Assembly (NCBI RefSeq): GCF_000182565.1
Contig: NW_015971553.1
Location: 445,045 to 509,044, forward strand
DNA length: 64,000 nt
Direction: 5' to 3'
Source of the DNA: Spizellomyces punctatus DAOM BR117
Taxonomy: Eukaryota > Chytridiomycota > Chytridiomycetes > Spizellomycetales > Spizellomycetaceae
A program made the position numbers and the translations under genes. Within the stretch, counting starts at the first letter, position 1. Each line of letters opens with the position of its first letter. The notes below the pieces were generated by a model. That model saw nothing but the letters and a program-made list of their open reading frames with translations. It did not search any database and had not been told where the DNA came from. Of the stretch, positions 32,269-47,357 are shown piece by piece.

Positions 32269-34389
32269 CTATAAACGAAACCCAACCACACCGCTCCGCC
32301 CTCCAATATCCGGCAAAACCCATCTCCATCCTTTTTCCAAAACATCCTCCTCCTCGGGATGCAAGCAAGTCAACACGACCTTTTTCAGCACCCTGGAGGG
32401 AGTTGCCGGTTTTTTCACAGAGAGTTTCCAATCCGGAGTTTCGCAACCAACAACTAAATTATTTACATCCAAATGTACGCCAGACGTTGTATGAGGTCTC
32501 ACTTTTGTTTTCTTTACCACAACCGATGGCGTCGTCTGCGGCCGCCTGGTAGGCCTCCGAGTCCACTTTGGTGCCTCTAACACCATTGTATGCAGTTCAG
32601 GCGGTTTTGCGGGGGGTTTGGTCGTCCTTTTTGGCTGCACATGGTCAGGGGGATCTGGAAGGGGTGGGAGGTAATCTAGACTGGGGGACGATGATGTTAG
32701 AAGAAGGTGGTGGGGGTAGATGAGCGGGGATGAATTGGGAGTGAGGTTCAGGGTGGGTAGGATGGTTTGTTGGGTATGTGGCCGAGAGGGTAGCCGGCGA
32801 TGAGAATCAAAAGGGGTCCAGGGAGCCGGTCTACGTGTATCGTGGATTTCTATAGTGGAGTTTTGAATGTCGTGTTTGGAGGGCGATGCCTCCGTGTGGG
32901 ATGGGTCTCTGTCAGCAGGTTCAGACTGTTCGGACAGAGACGTTGAAGTCGGGCGAGTGTGTAAAAGGGACGTTGTATTTCCTCGACGTCCTCTGCTACT
33001 CGGTCTGGTACTAGTAGGTGTGGAATGCCCGGTTGCAAGCGATAGTCCTGACGAGGTGAGTGAAGAGAAGGACGCAGACGCATTCTCTCCACTCCGCCAC
33101 TCTTGAGGTTCATCAGCGAATCCAGTATCGGTAGTAGAGGTTGGTAACTCATTCTCAAATATCGGTATGTCGGAGTCGGTCCCGTTTGATAGCAAAGGAC
33201 TACGTCCGCAAGATTTCTCAGCTTCGCCTTCATTGCCCTCAAACATTCCAGTCGTGAATTCAGTATCAGTGTTTGTTGCAGATGCATCGTACTTGGATGT
33301 TGACAGTGCTGGCGAAAGCCGCTTCGCGCTGCACAATTCTTCACCGTCAGAACCTGTTCCAGTATCTATCACGTCTGACGAAAGTGAAACGAGGGGAGAG
33401 GATGATAGTTCTGGAATTGGATTTGTGCTGTAGGATGCATTTTCCTCGTTGCCTAATCCTGTTACGGTTTGAAGGCCATGCGTTTGGCCGGATGAAGACG
33501 CTTTAGATAAGGACACGGAAGAACCACCTTCCACTGGGCCCTCCGCATCATCAGATTCAATTGTATTTGCAGCGTACTCTCCTTGTTCACTAGCGGGCAA
33601 GTAGTTGTTGGAAGAGTTTGAGATGCCGTAGTGCCGTTGAGTTTCAGCGCGGTCATCAGCACCATCTTCATAGTGAATCCGTACACTGTCGCTGCTTATG
33701 TAGGGTTGTTCCTCATTTCGCTGTGCCCTTTGTTCCGTATCATGTACCCCGCTGCCATCTGCTCCCGCTAACCCAAACTTTATCTTTGAAAACACTGCGG
33801 GATCCGAGCTGAGAATGTCATCACTTGATGCGGACAGGTTATCGTAATGACTGGATGCATCGATCTCAGTAGCATCGGCATCAACCTCTTGTGCGACCGA
33901 TTCTGGAAGTCTTGCCTTGAATGCTCTCGGCTTCCGAATCATAGGTGTACTTTGTGAAACTGTTTTGCTTGTCCACATCGTTTTGGATACGAGTCCGATT
34001 TGGTTGGTACTTTTTGCAATGTTTCTCATCCAGGGGTCGTCGTCCTCTTCGTCACTTGACTGTCCATTCTGGTCTACTTGTGTCGAGCTGGTAGTGCTTT
34101 TAGCACCCACCTCGCCTGAAAACCGCATAGGACGGTAGAGTCCCGCTCCACCATTTCCGCCGATACCATGACCTTTAACCCGTGGGATGAGTAGGGGTGG
34201 GTCATCTGGGTTGTCATCTCGTTCCTTCTCTGTATCCTGTTGGTCATCGTCATCTTCTGATTCTTCCGCACTATATGCTGGAACAATCACAGCTTCAGTT
34301 TTGCGTCTACGAACCGTTCCGTCGCCCCATGTCCAGATATTCTGGAAGGAAGTTCGGGCGGGTGGTGGGAGCTGCCAGGGGTTTGTCAT
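32269..34389 (-). CDS. Uncharacterised Ser/Pro-rich, largely disordered protein (706 aa)
   Basis: Single uninterrupted frame from ATG 34389 to the stop at 32269. The N-terminus (MTNPWQLPPPARTSFQNIWT) and the C-terminal 60 residues (ending LPDIGGRSGVVGFRL) look ordered. The middle is Ser/Thr/Asp/Glu-rich with many SS, SP and TP pairs, and low in hydrophobics, typical of a phosphorylated scaffold or regulator. No domain recognised, no signal peptide, no membrane segment. The 2.1-kb open frame supports a real gene. Confidence 0.7.
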   Translation of the reverse strand: MTNPWQLPPPARTSFQNIWTWGDGTVRRRKTEAVIVPAYSAEESEDDDDQQDTEKERDDNPDDPPLLIPRVKGHGIGGNGGAGLYRPMRFSGEVGAKSTTSSTQVDQNGQSSDEEDDDPWMRNIAKSTNQIGLVSKTMWTSKTVSQSTPMIRKPRAFKARLPESVAQEVDADATEIDASSHYDNLSASSDDILSSDPAVFSKIKFGLAGADGSGVHDTEQRAQRNEEQPYISSDSVRIHYEDGADDRAETQRHYGISNSSNNYLPASEQGEYAANTIESDDAEGPVEGGSSVSLSKASSSGQTHGLQTVTGLGNEENASYSTNPIPELSSSPLVSLSSDVIDTGTGSDGEELCSAKRLSPALSTSKYDASATNTDTEFTTGMFEGNEGEAEKSCGRSPLLSNGTDSDIPIFENELPTSTTDTGFADEPQEWRSGENASASFSSLTSSGLSLATGHSTPTSTRPSSRGRRGNTTSLLHTRPTSTSLSEQSEPADRDPSHTEASPSKHDIQNSTIEIHDTRRPAPWTPFDSHRRLPSRPHTQQTILPTLNLTPNSSPLIYPHHLLLTSSSPSLDYLPPLPDPPDHVQPKRTTKPPAKPPELHTMVLEAPKWTRRPTRRPQTTPSVVVKKTKVRPHTTSGVHLDVNNLVVGCETPDWKLSVKKPATPSRVLKKVVLTCLHPEEEDVLEKGWRWVLPDIGGRSGVVGFRL

Positions 34390-34608
34390 GCTTTACCGGG
34401 TCTATAGTAAAGGCTTCTTGGTCGCCAGATAGCAGCTTATGGTGTGACGAATTGGATGATGCTATTAATGGAGACTTGGCAACTGGCTCATGGGTGCAAA
34501 TATGACAAACTCCTGAGGGTCGTCCGGGTATTTATTTACATTTCTTCAGGGTTCCACCTTGGACATACCACTATTTATATTATACTGTCTCCCAACCTAT
34601 GCAATAAC

Positions 34609-35880
34609 TCATATAGTTGGGGTTGCCCACTTGGTTTCCGTGACAGTTACGGTCACAGTGACCCTCTTGTCCTCCCCGAGATCCCGTTTCTGTCTTTGGA
34701 TTTCTTTTAGAGGTGCCAACCCCTTCACTGGCATACACCCATCAAATCCCGGCCCCTTGACAGCACCTCCCCGGACTTCCACGCCCCCAAGGGCAAATAC
34801 CCCACCAACAACACGAGAATCGCGAACAGTTACGCCCCCCTTTGCCAAGACCGTTCCAAAAAAGTCGATACTGTCTAGTACCACATGCTCTGCTTCGAAA
34901 AAGTTCCATAGGACTTTATGTGGATAAGTGACCATACTTGTATCCAGATCTCTCAATTCAATCGTTCCGGTCCCAAAGACATTGACCAAGAGTGTTGAGC
35001 CTGGGTTCAGCTTTTGGTTTGCAGGTCCTCCGGGAAGTGACATGCCGATCAGGCGGACCTGGCCGAGTGCTCCGCCATCAATGTACGCAACTTGGGTCAT
35101 ACTGCTCCCCACAACAGATGACGATAACTTGAACACCAATTTGGGGGGTGCAGCTCGGTGCAACGCAACAGATATTGTTGGTTCCAAGTCACTCACGCCG
35201 TCCACCAGAACTTTCAAATCCCCTTCCAAAGACCCAAATCCATAGTCAGGCACCAGGACTCCACATCCCCTGCCCTCCAACACACTCAAGCTCTCCTCGT
35301 CCACATCCTTGTCCTCCTTTACCCCAATATTTCCACTGATAATCTCGCTTGCTACCACACGCACTGAAGACCCGCTGAGAGCAGCGTAGGGGAACAAGTG
35401 TGCGGCATTGAGCAGAGGACAAGACTGTGGGGCGGAGAAGGTGGATCTTCCAATGGTGGAGTTTTCAATTGTTAATGACCCTTTAATGGAAGCCGCTCGT
35501 CCTGTACATATTATTAACAAAATGTAAAACAAATGTCAAAAAGGACAAGTACTCACCATACACTTGAGAATCAACAACCACCACATCATTCCCGGCAACT
35601 CCAAACACCGATACAAAGTTTCCCAAAGGTGGCTGCGAGCATCCTGCCGCCCCCGCTTCCCTAATAATCGGCACTGTACACAAGACATTTCAGTCACCAC
35701 TCTCAACGGCATGGCCGTATACCACAACATACCAGGTGCTCTCCTCTGCCTCTGTACACCTTCCTGTGCTATCCACCGCCTCGCAACCCCCCATCTCTCC
35801 AAGGTATCCGGAAATAGGTTGGATACGAGACTAAAGAGGCTGACAAAGACGGCGAGGGCTGTATAGACGGTGTAACTCAT
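34609..35880 (-). CDS. Secreted choice-of-anchor-A domain adhesin-like protein
   Basis: Three exons on the minus strand: 35880-35733, 35673-35557 and 35501-34609, phase 1 at both junctions, 385 aa. The start MSYTVYTALAVFVSLFSLVS is a signal peptide. The body fits the choice-of-anchor A fold: GNFVSVFGVAGNDVVVVDSQ, STLLVNVFGTGTIELRDLDT, KVLWNFFEAEHVVLDSIDFF, GTVLAKGGVTVRDSRVVGGV. The C-terminus (QRQKRDLGEDKRVTVTVTVT) has a dibasic site. The family is best known from bacterial surface proteins. Likely a cell-wall or extracellular adhesin; no GPI signal is evident. Confidence 0.75.
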
Positions 35881-36021
35881 ATTGAAACTGGAAATCAAGA
35901 AAGCCTTTTGCAAAACGCTCTCGTCCTGCAAGTCCGACCGGCTTACGCGAGCGTGTTTACACGTGATTTGGTTTTTGTTTGTGTAAATCCTTCGGGCCAA
36001 AAAAGCGTTTCCATTGTCGCA

Positions 36022-36186
36022 ATGTTTAACAATCGGACCAAGCAGCGAATAACGGTTGGACTCATCGTTTCGGTTGCGCTGTTGTCGATCTTTACTGTCG
36101 CCTATCCTACCACTGGAATGGGACGACGAAAGAGGAGCAGAGAGGTTGGAGGGCCATCTTACAATCGACGCGATGGACCGACTTGA
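36022..36186 (+). CDS. Possible small single-pass membrane protein (54 aa)
   Basis: Short frame from ATG 36022 with one hydrophobic segment (ITVGLIVSVALLSIFTVAY) followed by a basic stretch (GRRKRSREVGG). It begins 142 bp from the divergent adhesin-like gene. It might continue through an intron (GTTGGAGG at about 36147). No family recognised; could be chance. Confidence 0.3.
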   Translation: MFNNRTKQRITVGLIVSVALLSIFTVAYPTTGMGRRKRSREVGGPSYNRRDGPT

Positions 36187-37109
36187 TGGTCAATAGTTGG
36201 TCAACCTGCGAACGAAATGGGGAGCGTCGCGATGTTATGAAGTTCAAGGTTACCTTGCCGATCCTCCCATGGGACTAGACAACGCTAGTAACGACAAGCC
36301 GGTGAACAGTTTGGAAGAACAAACTTCACCGTTTGGGGGACGCAGTCAGGTCGGGTAGAGCTAGTCGTCGAGTCACCGTATCGGTGCGCTGCCGAGGGGG
36401 ATCGACGAAGAGTAAAAGCGACGGTGGAGAGGAAATAGGGAGGACACGACATCCGCGCAGTCAATGTACAAACAGACACTACCTTTTCACGTACGAAAGA
36501 AAAACAGCCGAACTCATCCTATTCACCACGGCTTAACCCACGGTGTATTACCTCAACTTGCTTCCAGGAGTCGGCACACCGGATACCTAGAGATACCCTA
36601 CTTGTATATATCCCGCTCGTAATTTAATGCAACATAGAATACTGATATAGAATCACATTTGGGATAGATAGTCATAAGAAGGAAATATGTACACAAAATA
36701 TATACAGCAGGAAGATGCATTAGTTCCATTATCCATCTGGAGGGCTTGGAGGGCTTGGAGGTTGATCCTGAGCCGGTGGAGTAGGTTCTCGCTCATTGCT
36801 TACGGACGCAGGGAGCCTCATGAGCGTCCAGTGTACCGTTCGCGAATAACTAATGGGCGGTCAATATATACCCTAATCAACAGAAAAACATAAGAGAACC
36901 TACCCATCCTCAAAGACAACTCGACAGCTAGTCGCCAAAGAAATTGAGAAATCAATGTCCCCATACAAACCAGCGAAATTGCCACAGCTCACCTCTGTTT
37001 CTCACAGAAAATCTCACGAACCCAACCAAAATGCCATCCCGCATCCCTGACCGACGACGATTGAGCACCATACCAGCGGACACGTCCCCAATTCGCAGAA
37101 CTTTAAAAC
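36187..37109. other. Intergenic region
   Basis: No supported gene. Contains a GGAGGGCTTGGAGGGCTTGG direct repeat near 36740 and may include further C-terminal exons of the downstream minus-strand demethylase, whose end is uncertain. Confidence 0.45.
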
Positions 37110-40480
<3,371 letters not shown>

Positions 40481-40585
40481 TACTTGTTTGCTTACTTAAC
40501 CATTCGAATGCATTTCATTAAACTGAATGGAGTCATCCAAAGGGCCTTCGACGAGCGTTTGACGAGATCTCGACTTTCAAGAAAC
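40481..40585. promoter_or_regulatory. Compact bidirectional promoter, demethylase / THOC3
   Basis: Only 105 bp lie between the divergent start codons of the KDM4-like gene and THOC3. All 5' UTR and core promoter elements must fit here or in the first exons. No clear TATA box. Confidence 0.5.
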
Positions 40586-42156
40586 ATGTCGACGCCGTAC
40601 CTTGCAAAACTAAAATCCGTATTTGCATCAGCACATACACGCGAGCTACGCGGGCACAAGCAAAAGGTACTCTCCGTACTGGTTCTACGGGATCGCTTGG
40701 ACTCACCGATCTGAAAGGTCCTTACCGTAGGATGGAACAATGACGGTCGGAAGCTGGCATCCGGGTCTGCAGACCAAACAGCGCGAGTATACACCAGTGT
40801 AGAAAGAACGGTAAGCTTTTGTTTTTGCCAACTCTGATAAGTAAGCAAGTGTACCAAATTTCAATTAGAGTAGCAAAGATGCCATCGAACTCAAGGCGCA
40901 TACCGGAGACGTCGACCAACTGTGCTGGGATCCAACGCACCCTGATCGTCTTGCAACCGCATCACTGGATAGTTCGATTATGATCTGGGATATCCGAAGT
41001 AGGCATCATCACCATCATTAATTGTCCCGGCATGGCTTACCTATGGATCATGTCTCAACAGCAGCCGACAAGACCCGCACACATCCTTATGCCCGCAAAG
41101 TCAGTACAACAGGAGAGAACATCAACATCTGTTGGAGTCCTGACGGACGACATATAGCTGTTGGTAACAAGGTAGGCTGGAACCATTATAGCTGTGGGAA
41201 TCTCATGGTTCTTACAACCCATTATGCTTACAAAGGAAGACATGGTCTCGTTCATCGATCCTCGTGGAGGCGGGGACTCAAAGAGTGAAAAGAAATACAT
41301 ATGGCACACAATCAAAAACGACGTCGAGGTAGGCGGATTTATTAACCTGTCTGGCCGCCCGTACTGTACTCACCGGTTGACTAGATAAACGAAATCAGTT
41401 GGAACTACGCTGGGGACTTATTCTTTATGACAACAGGCCAAGGTATGGAGGTGTACCAATTTGACAATGTATAGATTTGTGCTGATTTTTTCGGTTTTAC
41501 ATACAGGAACGGTCAAAGTCTTGGAATTCCCCCAGTTCAAGCCGGTGCTGGACCTGACAGCTCACACCGCAAACATATATTGCGTTGAATTCGATCCAAG
41601 GGGAAAGTAAGAATCTATACAGTACCATTGAGCTGAACGGTATCCAAAAAGATGGCATCCTCAAACTTTCCTGGCAGATACTTTGCAACGGGCAGCGCCG
41701 ATGCTCTCATATGTTTGTGGGATATTGAAGAATTCATTTGCGTAAGAACGTTTGGAAAACTCGAGTAAGTTCCGCTTTTGGTGTGGCTTATCATTTCAGA
41801 GATTTATACATGCACATCTTTATGCAGGTGGCCCATCAGAACCATAAGCTTCAGTTACGATGGAGAGCTCATTGCATCAGGGTCCGAGGACCGAATAATA
41901 GATATTGTAAGTGTCTTTTTTTGGTAATTGTGTAGCAAGGCAAACGCGATCATGTCCTAATACTGTTCTCTAGTCGGCGGTGGAAACTGGAGAAAGCGTC
42001 CATACAATCCAATGCAATGCTGCCATGAACAGTGTTGCATGGCACCCGACCAAGCACATACTTGCATATGCGGGGGACGACGTGGGTGGTAGAGATCATA
42101 AAACACCAGAAGGGAATCTGCGCGTATTTGGAGTGTCATCATCGTCAAGTTCATAA
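40586..42156 (+). CDS. THOC3: THO complex subunit 3 (WD40 protein)
   Basis: Multi-exon gene from ATG 40586 to TAA 42154-42156. Exons join to a WD40 propeller: FASAHTRELRGHKQK, VLTVGWNNDGRKLASGSADQ (spanning an intron), GDVDQLCWDPTHPDRLATAS + IMIWDIR, NINICWSPDGRHIAVGNK, EISWNYAGDLFFMTTG, VKVLEFPQFKPVLDLTAHT, FATGSADALICLWDIEEFIC, TISFSYDGELIASGSEDRII, ETGESVHTIQCNAAMNSVAW and the C-terminal LRVFG. The pattern WDI, SADQT, CWSPDG and TIQC...WHPTKH is specific to Tex1/THOC3, which acts in co-transcriptional mRNA export (TREX). About nine short introns. Confidence 0.9.
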
Positions 42157-42398
42157 TAGATGAATGCTTGCATCTTGTTCCTTTTCGATGACGTTTTTCC
42201 ATTCCCATCATGCAATGACCGTTTAAAATCCCGTAATAAAAAACAAAACAACGAGGGGGAGCTTTTCATCCAATCCGCGCTCCAAGGCTTCCAACGTGTG
42301 CCCTGCATCATTTAATTTCCTACGCGCAAGCGCAGTCCATTGCAGGTCCGACGACCTCCCACCGTTTGTCATTTTTTTTACCTTCATCTTGCTGTCAC

Positions 42399-43944
42399 AT
42401 GTCCACCTACCCCACCATTATACCCAGAAGCCCTCTTGGGCCAAAGGGTACTACCTCACCGTATTATGTTCCTCCGCTGATTGCCCGTACCTCAGACGGC
42501 CACATGGAAGAACTAGTCGAAATCTTGTCAGACCGTCGTGGATGTCTCATTATCGGCGCTGGAGTGTCAGTGTCATTAGCAGACAGTGAGGAGAATAAGC
42601 GTCTCGTAACATGGAAAGGGTTTTTGGATCGATTAGCACAAACCGTAAAGGACATGCTTGGACTGGAACAATCATGGTATGAGGAGGTGAAAGCCATGTT
42701 GGATATTGACCCAGCGAGGCACCGCGAGGGTACTGTGGACAGACAGTATGCTCTTCGACTCGATAAAGCTGCAGAGATGATTGAGCATCACGTCAATACG
42801 GGGCATTTGGGAGGAAGTAGTGACCCTTTTATGCGATACCATCATCTTGTCTTCAAGATCCTCCATACCCTCCGGGCTGACCGCTCCTCCCCCATTGCCA
42901 GCTTGCTACACAACCTCCGTACTCCCATCTTCACGACAAACTATGATGTTCTTTTAGAGGACGCTACAGGGAGATTCACACTCTCCATTGAAGATTTGTT
43001 AAAAGCGCAAAGAGCATATCGTCTCAAATCAGATCAACATCCCCTTGCACAGCACCAGCAATACGTGTTCCATCTTCACGGCATCTTCTATGATGACCCA
43101 GAGCGCAAGTTTGTGCTGACAGCGAGAGAGTATGCGATTACGATCGATGATTTTATTATGGCTTTGAAACCTGTTTTGGTGGATGTGGGGAGTAAGGTCA
43201 AGACTGGCGGAATGGCTTTTCACAGAAGCATGGTTTTCATTGGGACGGGCGGAACATTGCAGGTATGACCATGCTGGAGACAAGTTATGTGAAGCATTTA
43301 GGTGTGTATTGGTAATTAATCGCATCTCGTGCACTCTTCCAGGACATTCATTTTACAAGCCTCTTTGCCGCTCTTTACGAGTAAGTTGGCCATTGTTGTT
43401 GTTTGCAATATATGCCGAATCACCCATGTATTTCTCTTCTCTCTCATCATAAAGACACAATGTGTTTCTGGAATCGAACGGATTTGAACGTGTTCTTCAC
43501 TACGTCCTCCTCAACGAAACCGAAGCTACCCACATCACCGACTTTACGTTTGAAGATTCGCTTGGCCGACGAATCCATGCACATGAGCTCCTCGTCCCCG
43601 TAGTGTACGGTAAAACATACGACGATTTACCGAAATTCCTCGCAGTGCTAGCCAAAAAACTCGACGAGGACGAAAAATCCCATTCGAACGCTGACAGCGT
43701 CAATGGAGATGACGAGGACTATGCGCCAGCCAGCAAAGATAAAATTTTTGGAACCGGACGAGGGACTGTGGAAAGTGATTCGGATGTCGGTCCGATGAGT
43801 CCACCAGATGGATTTGTACCTAGGCCATCTTACCTACGAAAGGTCAAAGGACATGTGAGGCGACGGTCGAGTCTTTCGACAGAATACGTGGATCCGGACT
43901 TGCAATCGGTACCAGAGAAAAAGGTTCAAACAAATGGAGCATGA
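42399..43944 (+). CDS. SIR2_2-family putative NAD-binding/NADase protein
   Basis: Three exons, 42399-43262, 43343-43380 and 43455-43944, 463 aa. The domain shows GCLIIGAGVSVSLAD (NAD-binding loop), TPIFTTNYDVLLEDAT, YVFHLHGIFYDD (conserved His), and VFIGTGGTLQDIHFTSLFAA. These are the motifs of the SIR2-like 2 group, which includes NAD-cleaving effectors of bacterial defence and fungal NLR-like proteins. Classical sirtuin zinc Cys pairs are absent. The last about 120 residues are acidic and Ser-rich. No partner receptor or defence gene adjoins, so the function stays open. Confidence 0.75.
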
Positions 43945-44003
43945 ATCCTTTGTGTGGTCTGCTCCTTGTTTTTATTCTCTATGTCAGTCTCTGTCCTAGA
44001 TCA

Positions 44004-44739
44004 TTAAGCGCCCTTGTATTTATACTTGAATCCCTCCAAGCCTTCCACACCCTCCCTCACCTCCCCCATCGCCCTAATCGCATACCACTGTCCCAGCACC
44101 AAGACCAATGGCAAACACCCGACACCGACTCCCGTCCACCCATCCCCTAAATACATCAAGAATGGCGGTATGAGGGCCACCACAAATGGAACATATTTGA
44201 CCGCGGAGTATGCTAGTGGTTCCGTGACAGGATGACGGAACGACAGGAACGGGGTTGTAAGGCAAATTGCTGCGGAAAGGAGATAGGCTAATCGATATTG
44301 AGGAAGCGGGTTCAAGGGGAGCGGTAGTAGTGAAGCTAGGAGGTACCTAACAAGCAAGCTCGCGTGAGCAACGGTACTATTATGCAAACTCAGAGAATAC
44401 AAATGTACATACAATCCAGAAGCCATAAATGAAACCTTGTAAAAAACATTTTCGTACACTTGTTGGTGATGATCTGCTTCACGCTTTAGTGTTGCGATTA
44501 TCTCTTCCTGTTCTATGTGACGAGGCGCGTAGGGTTATTGCACACGTCACGCCGTCATGCGAGAGAGTGCACTTTGACATACGCTGTTCGTCAAGGACAA
44601 TGTTATCGTCTTCTTCTTCCTCGGCATCCTTGGAGGTGAATGGTGTCCGTTTGTGCATGATGCTGGCGACAAAGGAGGAAATGCAAGATGCCTTCGCGAA
44701 AGTTTGGTGTGTCATCCATTTGTCGTGGAAGAGGTTCAA
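44004..44739 (-). CDS. Uncharacterised multi-pass membrane protein
   Basis: Three exons inferred on the minus strand. Exon 1 contains MTHQTFAKASCISSFVASIM then an acidic stretch (EEEEDDNIVLDEQ). A GTATGT...CATAG intron joins this to QQEEIIATLKREADHHQQVY and ENVFYKVSFMASGL. After a second intron come three or four hydrophobic segments (YLLASLLPLPLNPLPQY; LAYLLSAAICLTTPF; YVPFVVALIPPFLMYLG; GCLPLVLVLGQWYAI). It ends FKYKYKGA at about 44006. Family not recognised. The start codon (44739 or a later Met) is uncertain. Confidence 0.55.
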
Positions 44740-44960
44740 ATCCCGATCAAGGCATTCTTTCCTTGTTTTCTTTCCTTTTTATTTTTCTTTTGTCCAAATA
44801 GATGAAACAATCCACCAGGGCAGAAAACCGCAGGCAACCAACCAACATGCCTCTGTATAAACGTAATTTGCAATTCAAGAACCACCAAATCCTCCAATTG
44901 ATAGTTCTATATATCATGCATAAAACTAGAATCTATGCTACCACTATCACAACCGATCAT

Positions 44961-47197
44961 CTACACTTCCTCAATCTTCAAACTCTTTTTATATTGGTTC
45001 ACCACTCCAGCACCATCACCCACCTTCCCTTCAAATCGTGTCAATTTGCCCTGATCGCATACCCAAACTTCATTGCACACGGCATCCAGGAATCGCTCAT
45101 CGTGGGATACGATCGCGATGCCTCCTTTGAATTCCCGTAACGCAGAGGCAAGAGCATCAATGGAATCCATGTCCAAATGATCTGGTGTGAGTGAGACGCG
45201 TTAGATAAATTATTAGTGTAGGGTGAAATTAGAGGTCATTCTTACTGGTCGGTTCATCCAAAACCAGGACATGAGGATTGGTCATAGCCATCCACGCGAA
45301 AACGGCTCGACTCTTTTGACCTCCACTGAGGGTCCCAATAGGTTGCAACGCAGTCGTGCCCGTCAAACCAAACCGTCCCAGTACTCGTCGGTAATCCTCT
45401 TCTTGCATTCCAGGGAATTTGCTCTGTAAAAATTGCACACTGCTCGCTCCAAGCTCCAATTGATCGACATGGTGTTGACTAAACAAGGCTATTCGTAGTC
45501 GGCCATGTCTTGACACCATACCCTTTTGTGGCTCCACTTGCCCTGTCATGAGGCGAATGAGAGTGGATTTACCAGCTCCATTCGGACCGACAACAGCAAT
45601 CTTTGAATCCATTTGCAAATCAAATGAGACGCCGCTGAGAATAGTTCGCTGTTCGTTGTAACCAAATGTGACTTCTTCCATTCGGAGAATCGGTGGAGAC
45701 AGCTTTTCTGGATCAGGAAACCGAAAGTAAATGTCCTGTCCTTCCCCAGAAATTCCCTCCATATCATCTTTTGGTGGTGGTTCAAGCGGTGGTAGCTTTT
45801 CAAGAATCTTAATCTTTGATTGAGCCTGTGCTGCTCGCTTCGCATTGTACCTCCATCGGTCAATAAACGCTTGCAAATGCTGTCGATACTGTAACTGCGC
45901 CTCGTATTCACGCAACTGGTTCTTTCGCCTCTCAGCTTTGGTCCCAACAAATGTAGAGAAATTTCCACGATAATAATCCAGTAAACCATCATGCAAATGC
46001 AGGATATCCGTTGATACCGCGTCCAGGAACGATCGATCGTGGGAAACAATCAGTAACGTTGCCTGCCACTTTTGGAAGTATCTTTCCAACCACACCACAG
46101 CGGGAAAATCGAGATAATTTGTCACTTCATCGGCAAGCAACAGATCTGGCTTACAAAAGAGAGCTCGCGCCAACGCCAAACGCATCCTCCAACCACCGCT
46201 GAACGTTTTTGTCGCCGCCCGTTGCTGTTCAGGCGAAAATCCTAAACCGTTGAGAATGGATGAGGCCTTGGATTCAGCGGTATCCGCGTCAATCTCTTCC
46301 AGCCTTTGGTACACCTCCTTTAACCGTTTTGTCATTGTTTCAGCAGCCTCTGGAGTGGTAGTCGACTTTGACAGCGCCGAATTCAACTGCTTCTCCTCCG
46401 CCAAAAGCGCTGTTCGCTCCTTATCTGCTTGCAATACAGACGCCAACGCGGGCGTATCGTCACCCGCAATCTCCTGTCCACGTGCNNNNNNNNNNNNNNN
46501 NNNNNNNNNNNNNNNNNNNNNNNNNNNNNNNNNNNNNNNNNNNNNNNNNNNNNNNNNNNNNNNNNNNNNNNNNNNNNNNNNNNNNNNNNNNNNNNNNNNN
46601 NNNNNNNNNNNNNNNNNNNNNNNNNNNNNNNNNNNNNNNNNNNNNNNNNNNNNNNNNNNNNNNNNNCACTGGGATCGCATCCGGATCGTACAACCCACCC
46701 CTCGCCGCCTTTTTTTCTGCCAACTTTTTCTCAGCAGCCCGTAACTTTCTCTGATCCACCGTGGATGATTTAGGTCCATTCGTCGAGTGTCCATGTCGAA
46801 TGTCCCCAATATTCGCCCGTGTAAATTCCAGCGTCGTGGATACAGTTTGGTTCATCACGACTGGCCCATCCAATGCTACGACACCTCCATGAGCGAGCGA
46901 CTGCTTTGTTGACGGTGTGAGAGCAGCCAGTTTTTCACATAGCGCGTCAATCTCGTCTTTTGAACTCCCTGCTTCGCTTAGGAGCGGCTCCAGAAAGTCT
47001 TGAAGACCTTCCTGGCTTCGATCGCTTGAGGGATCGTCAAAATACCCCAAGACCTGGAAATGACCAGAAACAATCAGTTACCATTTTGTTCATGCTAAAA
47101 GTCGAGTTTAGAAGCGTACATAATCCCTCAACTCCCCATCTAAATGAGGAGCCGCCTCCCGAATGAAGACCGAAATCTCTTTTGTCGAGGGAGCCAT
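44961..47197 (-). CDS. GCN20: ABC-F ATPase GCN20, interrupted by an assembly gap
   Basis: Minus-strand gene, ATG at 47197: MAPSTKEISVFIREAAPHLD, intron, LGYFDDPSS. The Gcn1-binding N-terminal part is followed by VDQRKLRAAEKKLAEKKAAR, then 181 unknown bases (46486-46666) that remove the first Walker A. ABC1 then shows FSGGWRMRLALARALFCKPD and Walker B LLLADEVTNYLD, the linker DYYRGNFSTFVGTKAERRKN, ABC2 with Walker A GPNGAGKSTLIRLMTG, LSGGQKSRAVFAW, and DEPT joined to NHLDMDSIDAL. The stop is at 44961. GCN20 acts with GCN1 on stalled ribosomes to activate GCN2 during starvation. In ABC1 the usual DEP reads DEV. Confidence 0.9.
46486..46666. other. Assembly gap (181 N)
   Basis: A run of 181 ambiguous bases inside GCN20. 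It hides the region of the first ATP-binding loop. The frames on either side fit the same protein, but the true gap length is not guaranteed. Confidence 0.99.
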
Positions 47198-47357
47198 GAC
47201 TTGCAGTAAATCTAATCGTTCCCTGCGCCCACACCAAAAAACTGCAAAAAGCAACTCGCTTGCTTCTCCAGCGAACCTTCACCACAGCACGTGACTCTCG
47301 CGTAAAGGACGCCGATCGGCCGTTGTTTTTGTTCTGAGCTCTGCCTTTGCAATCCAA

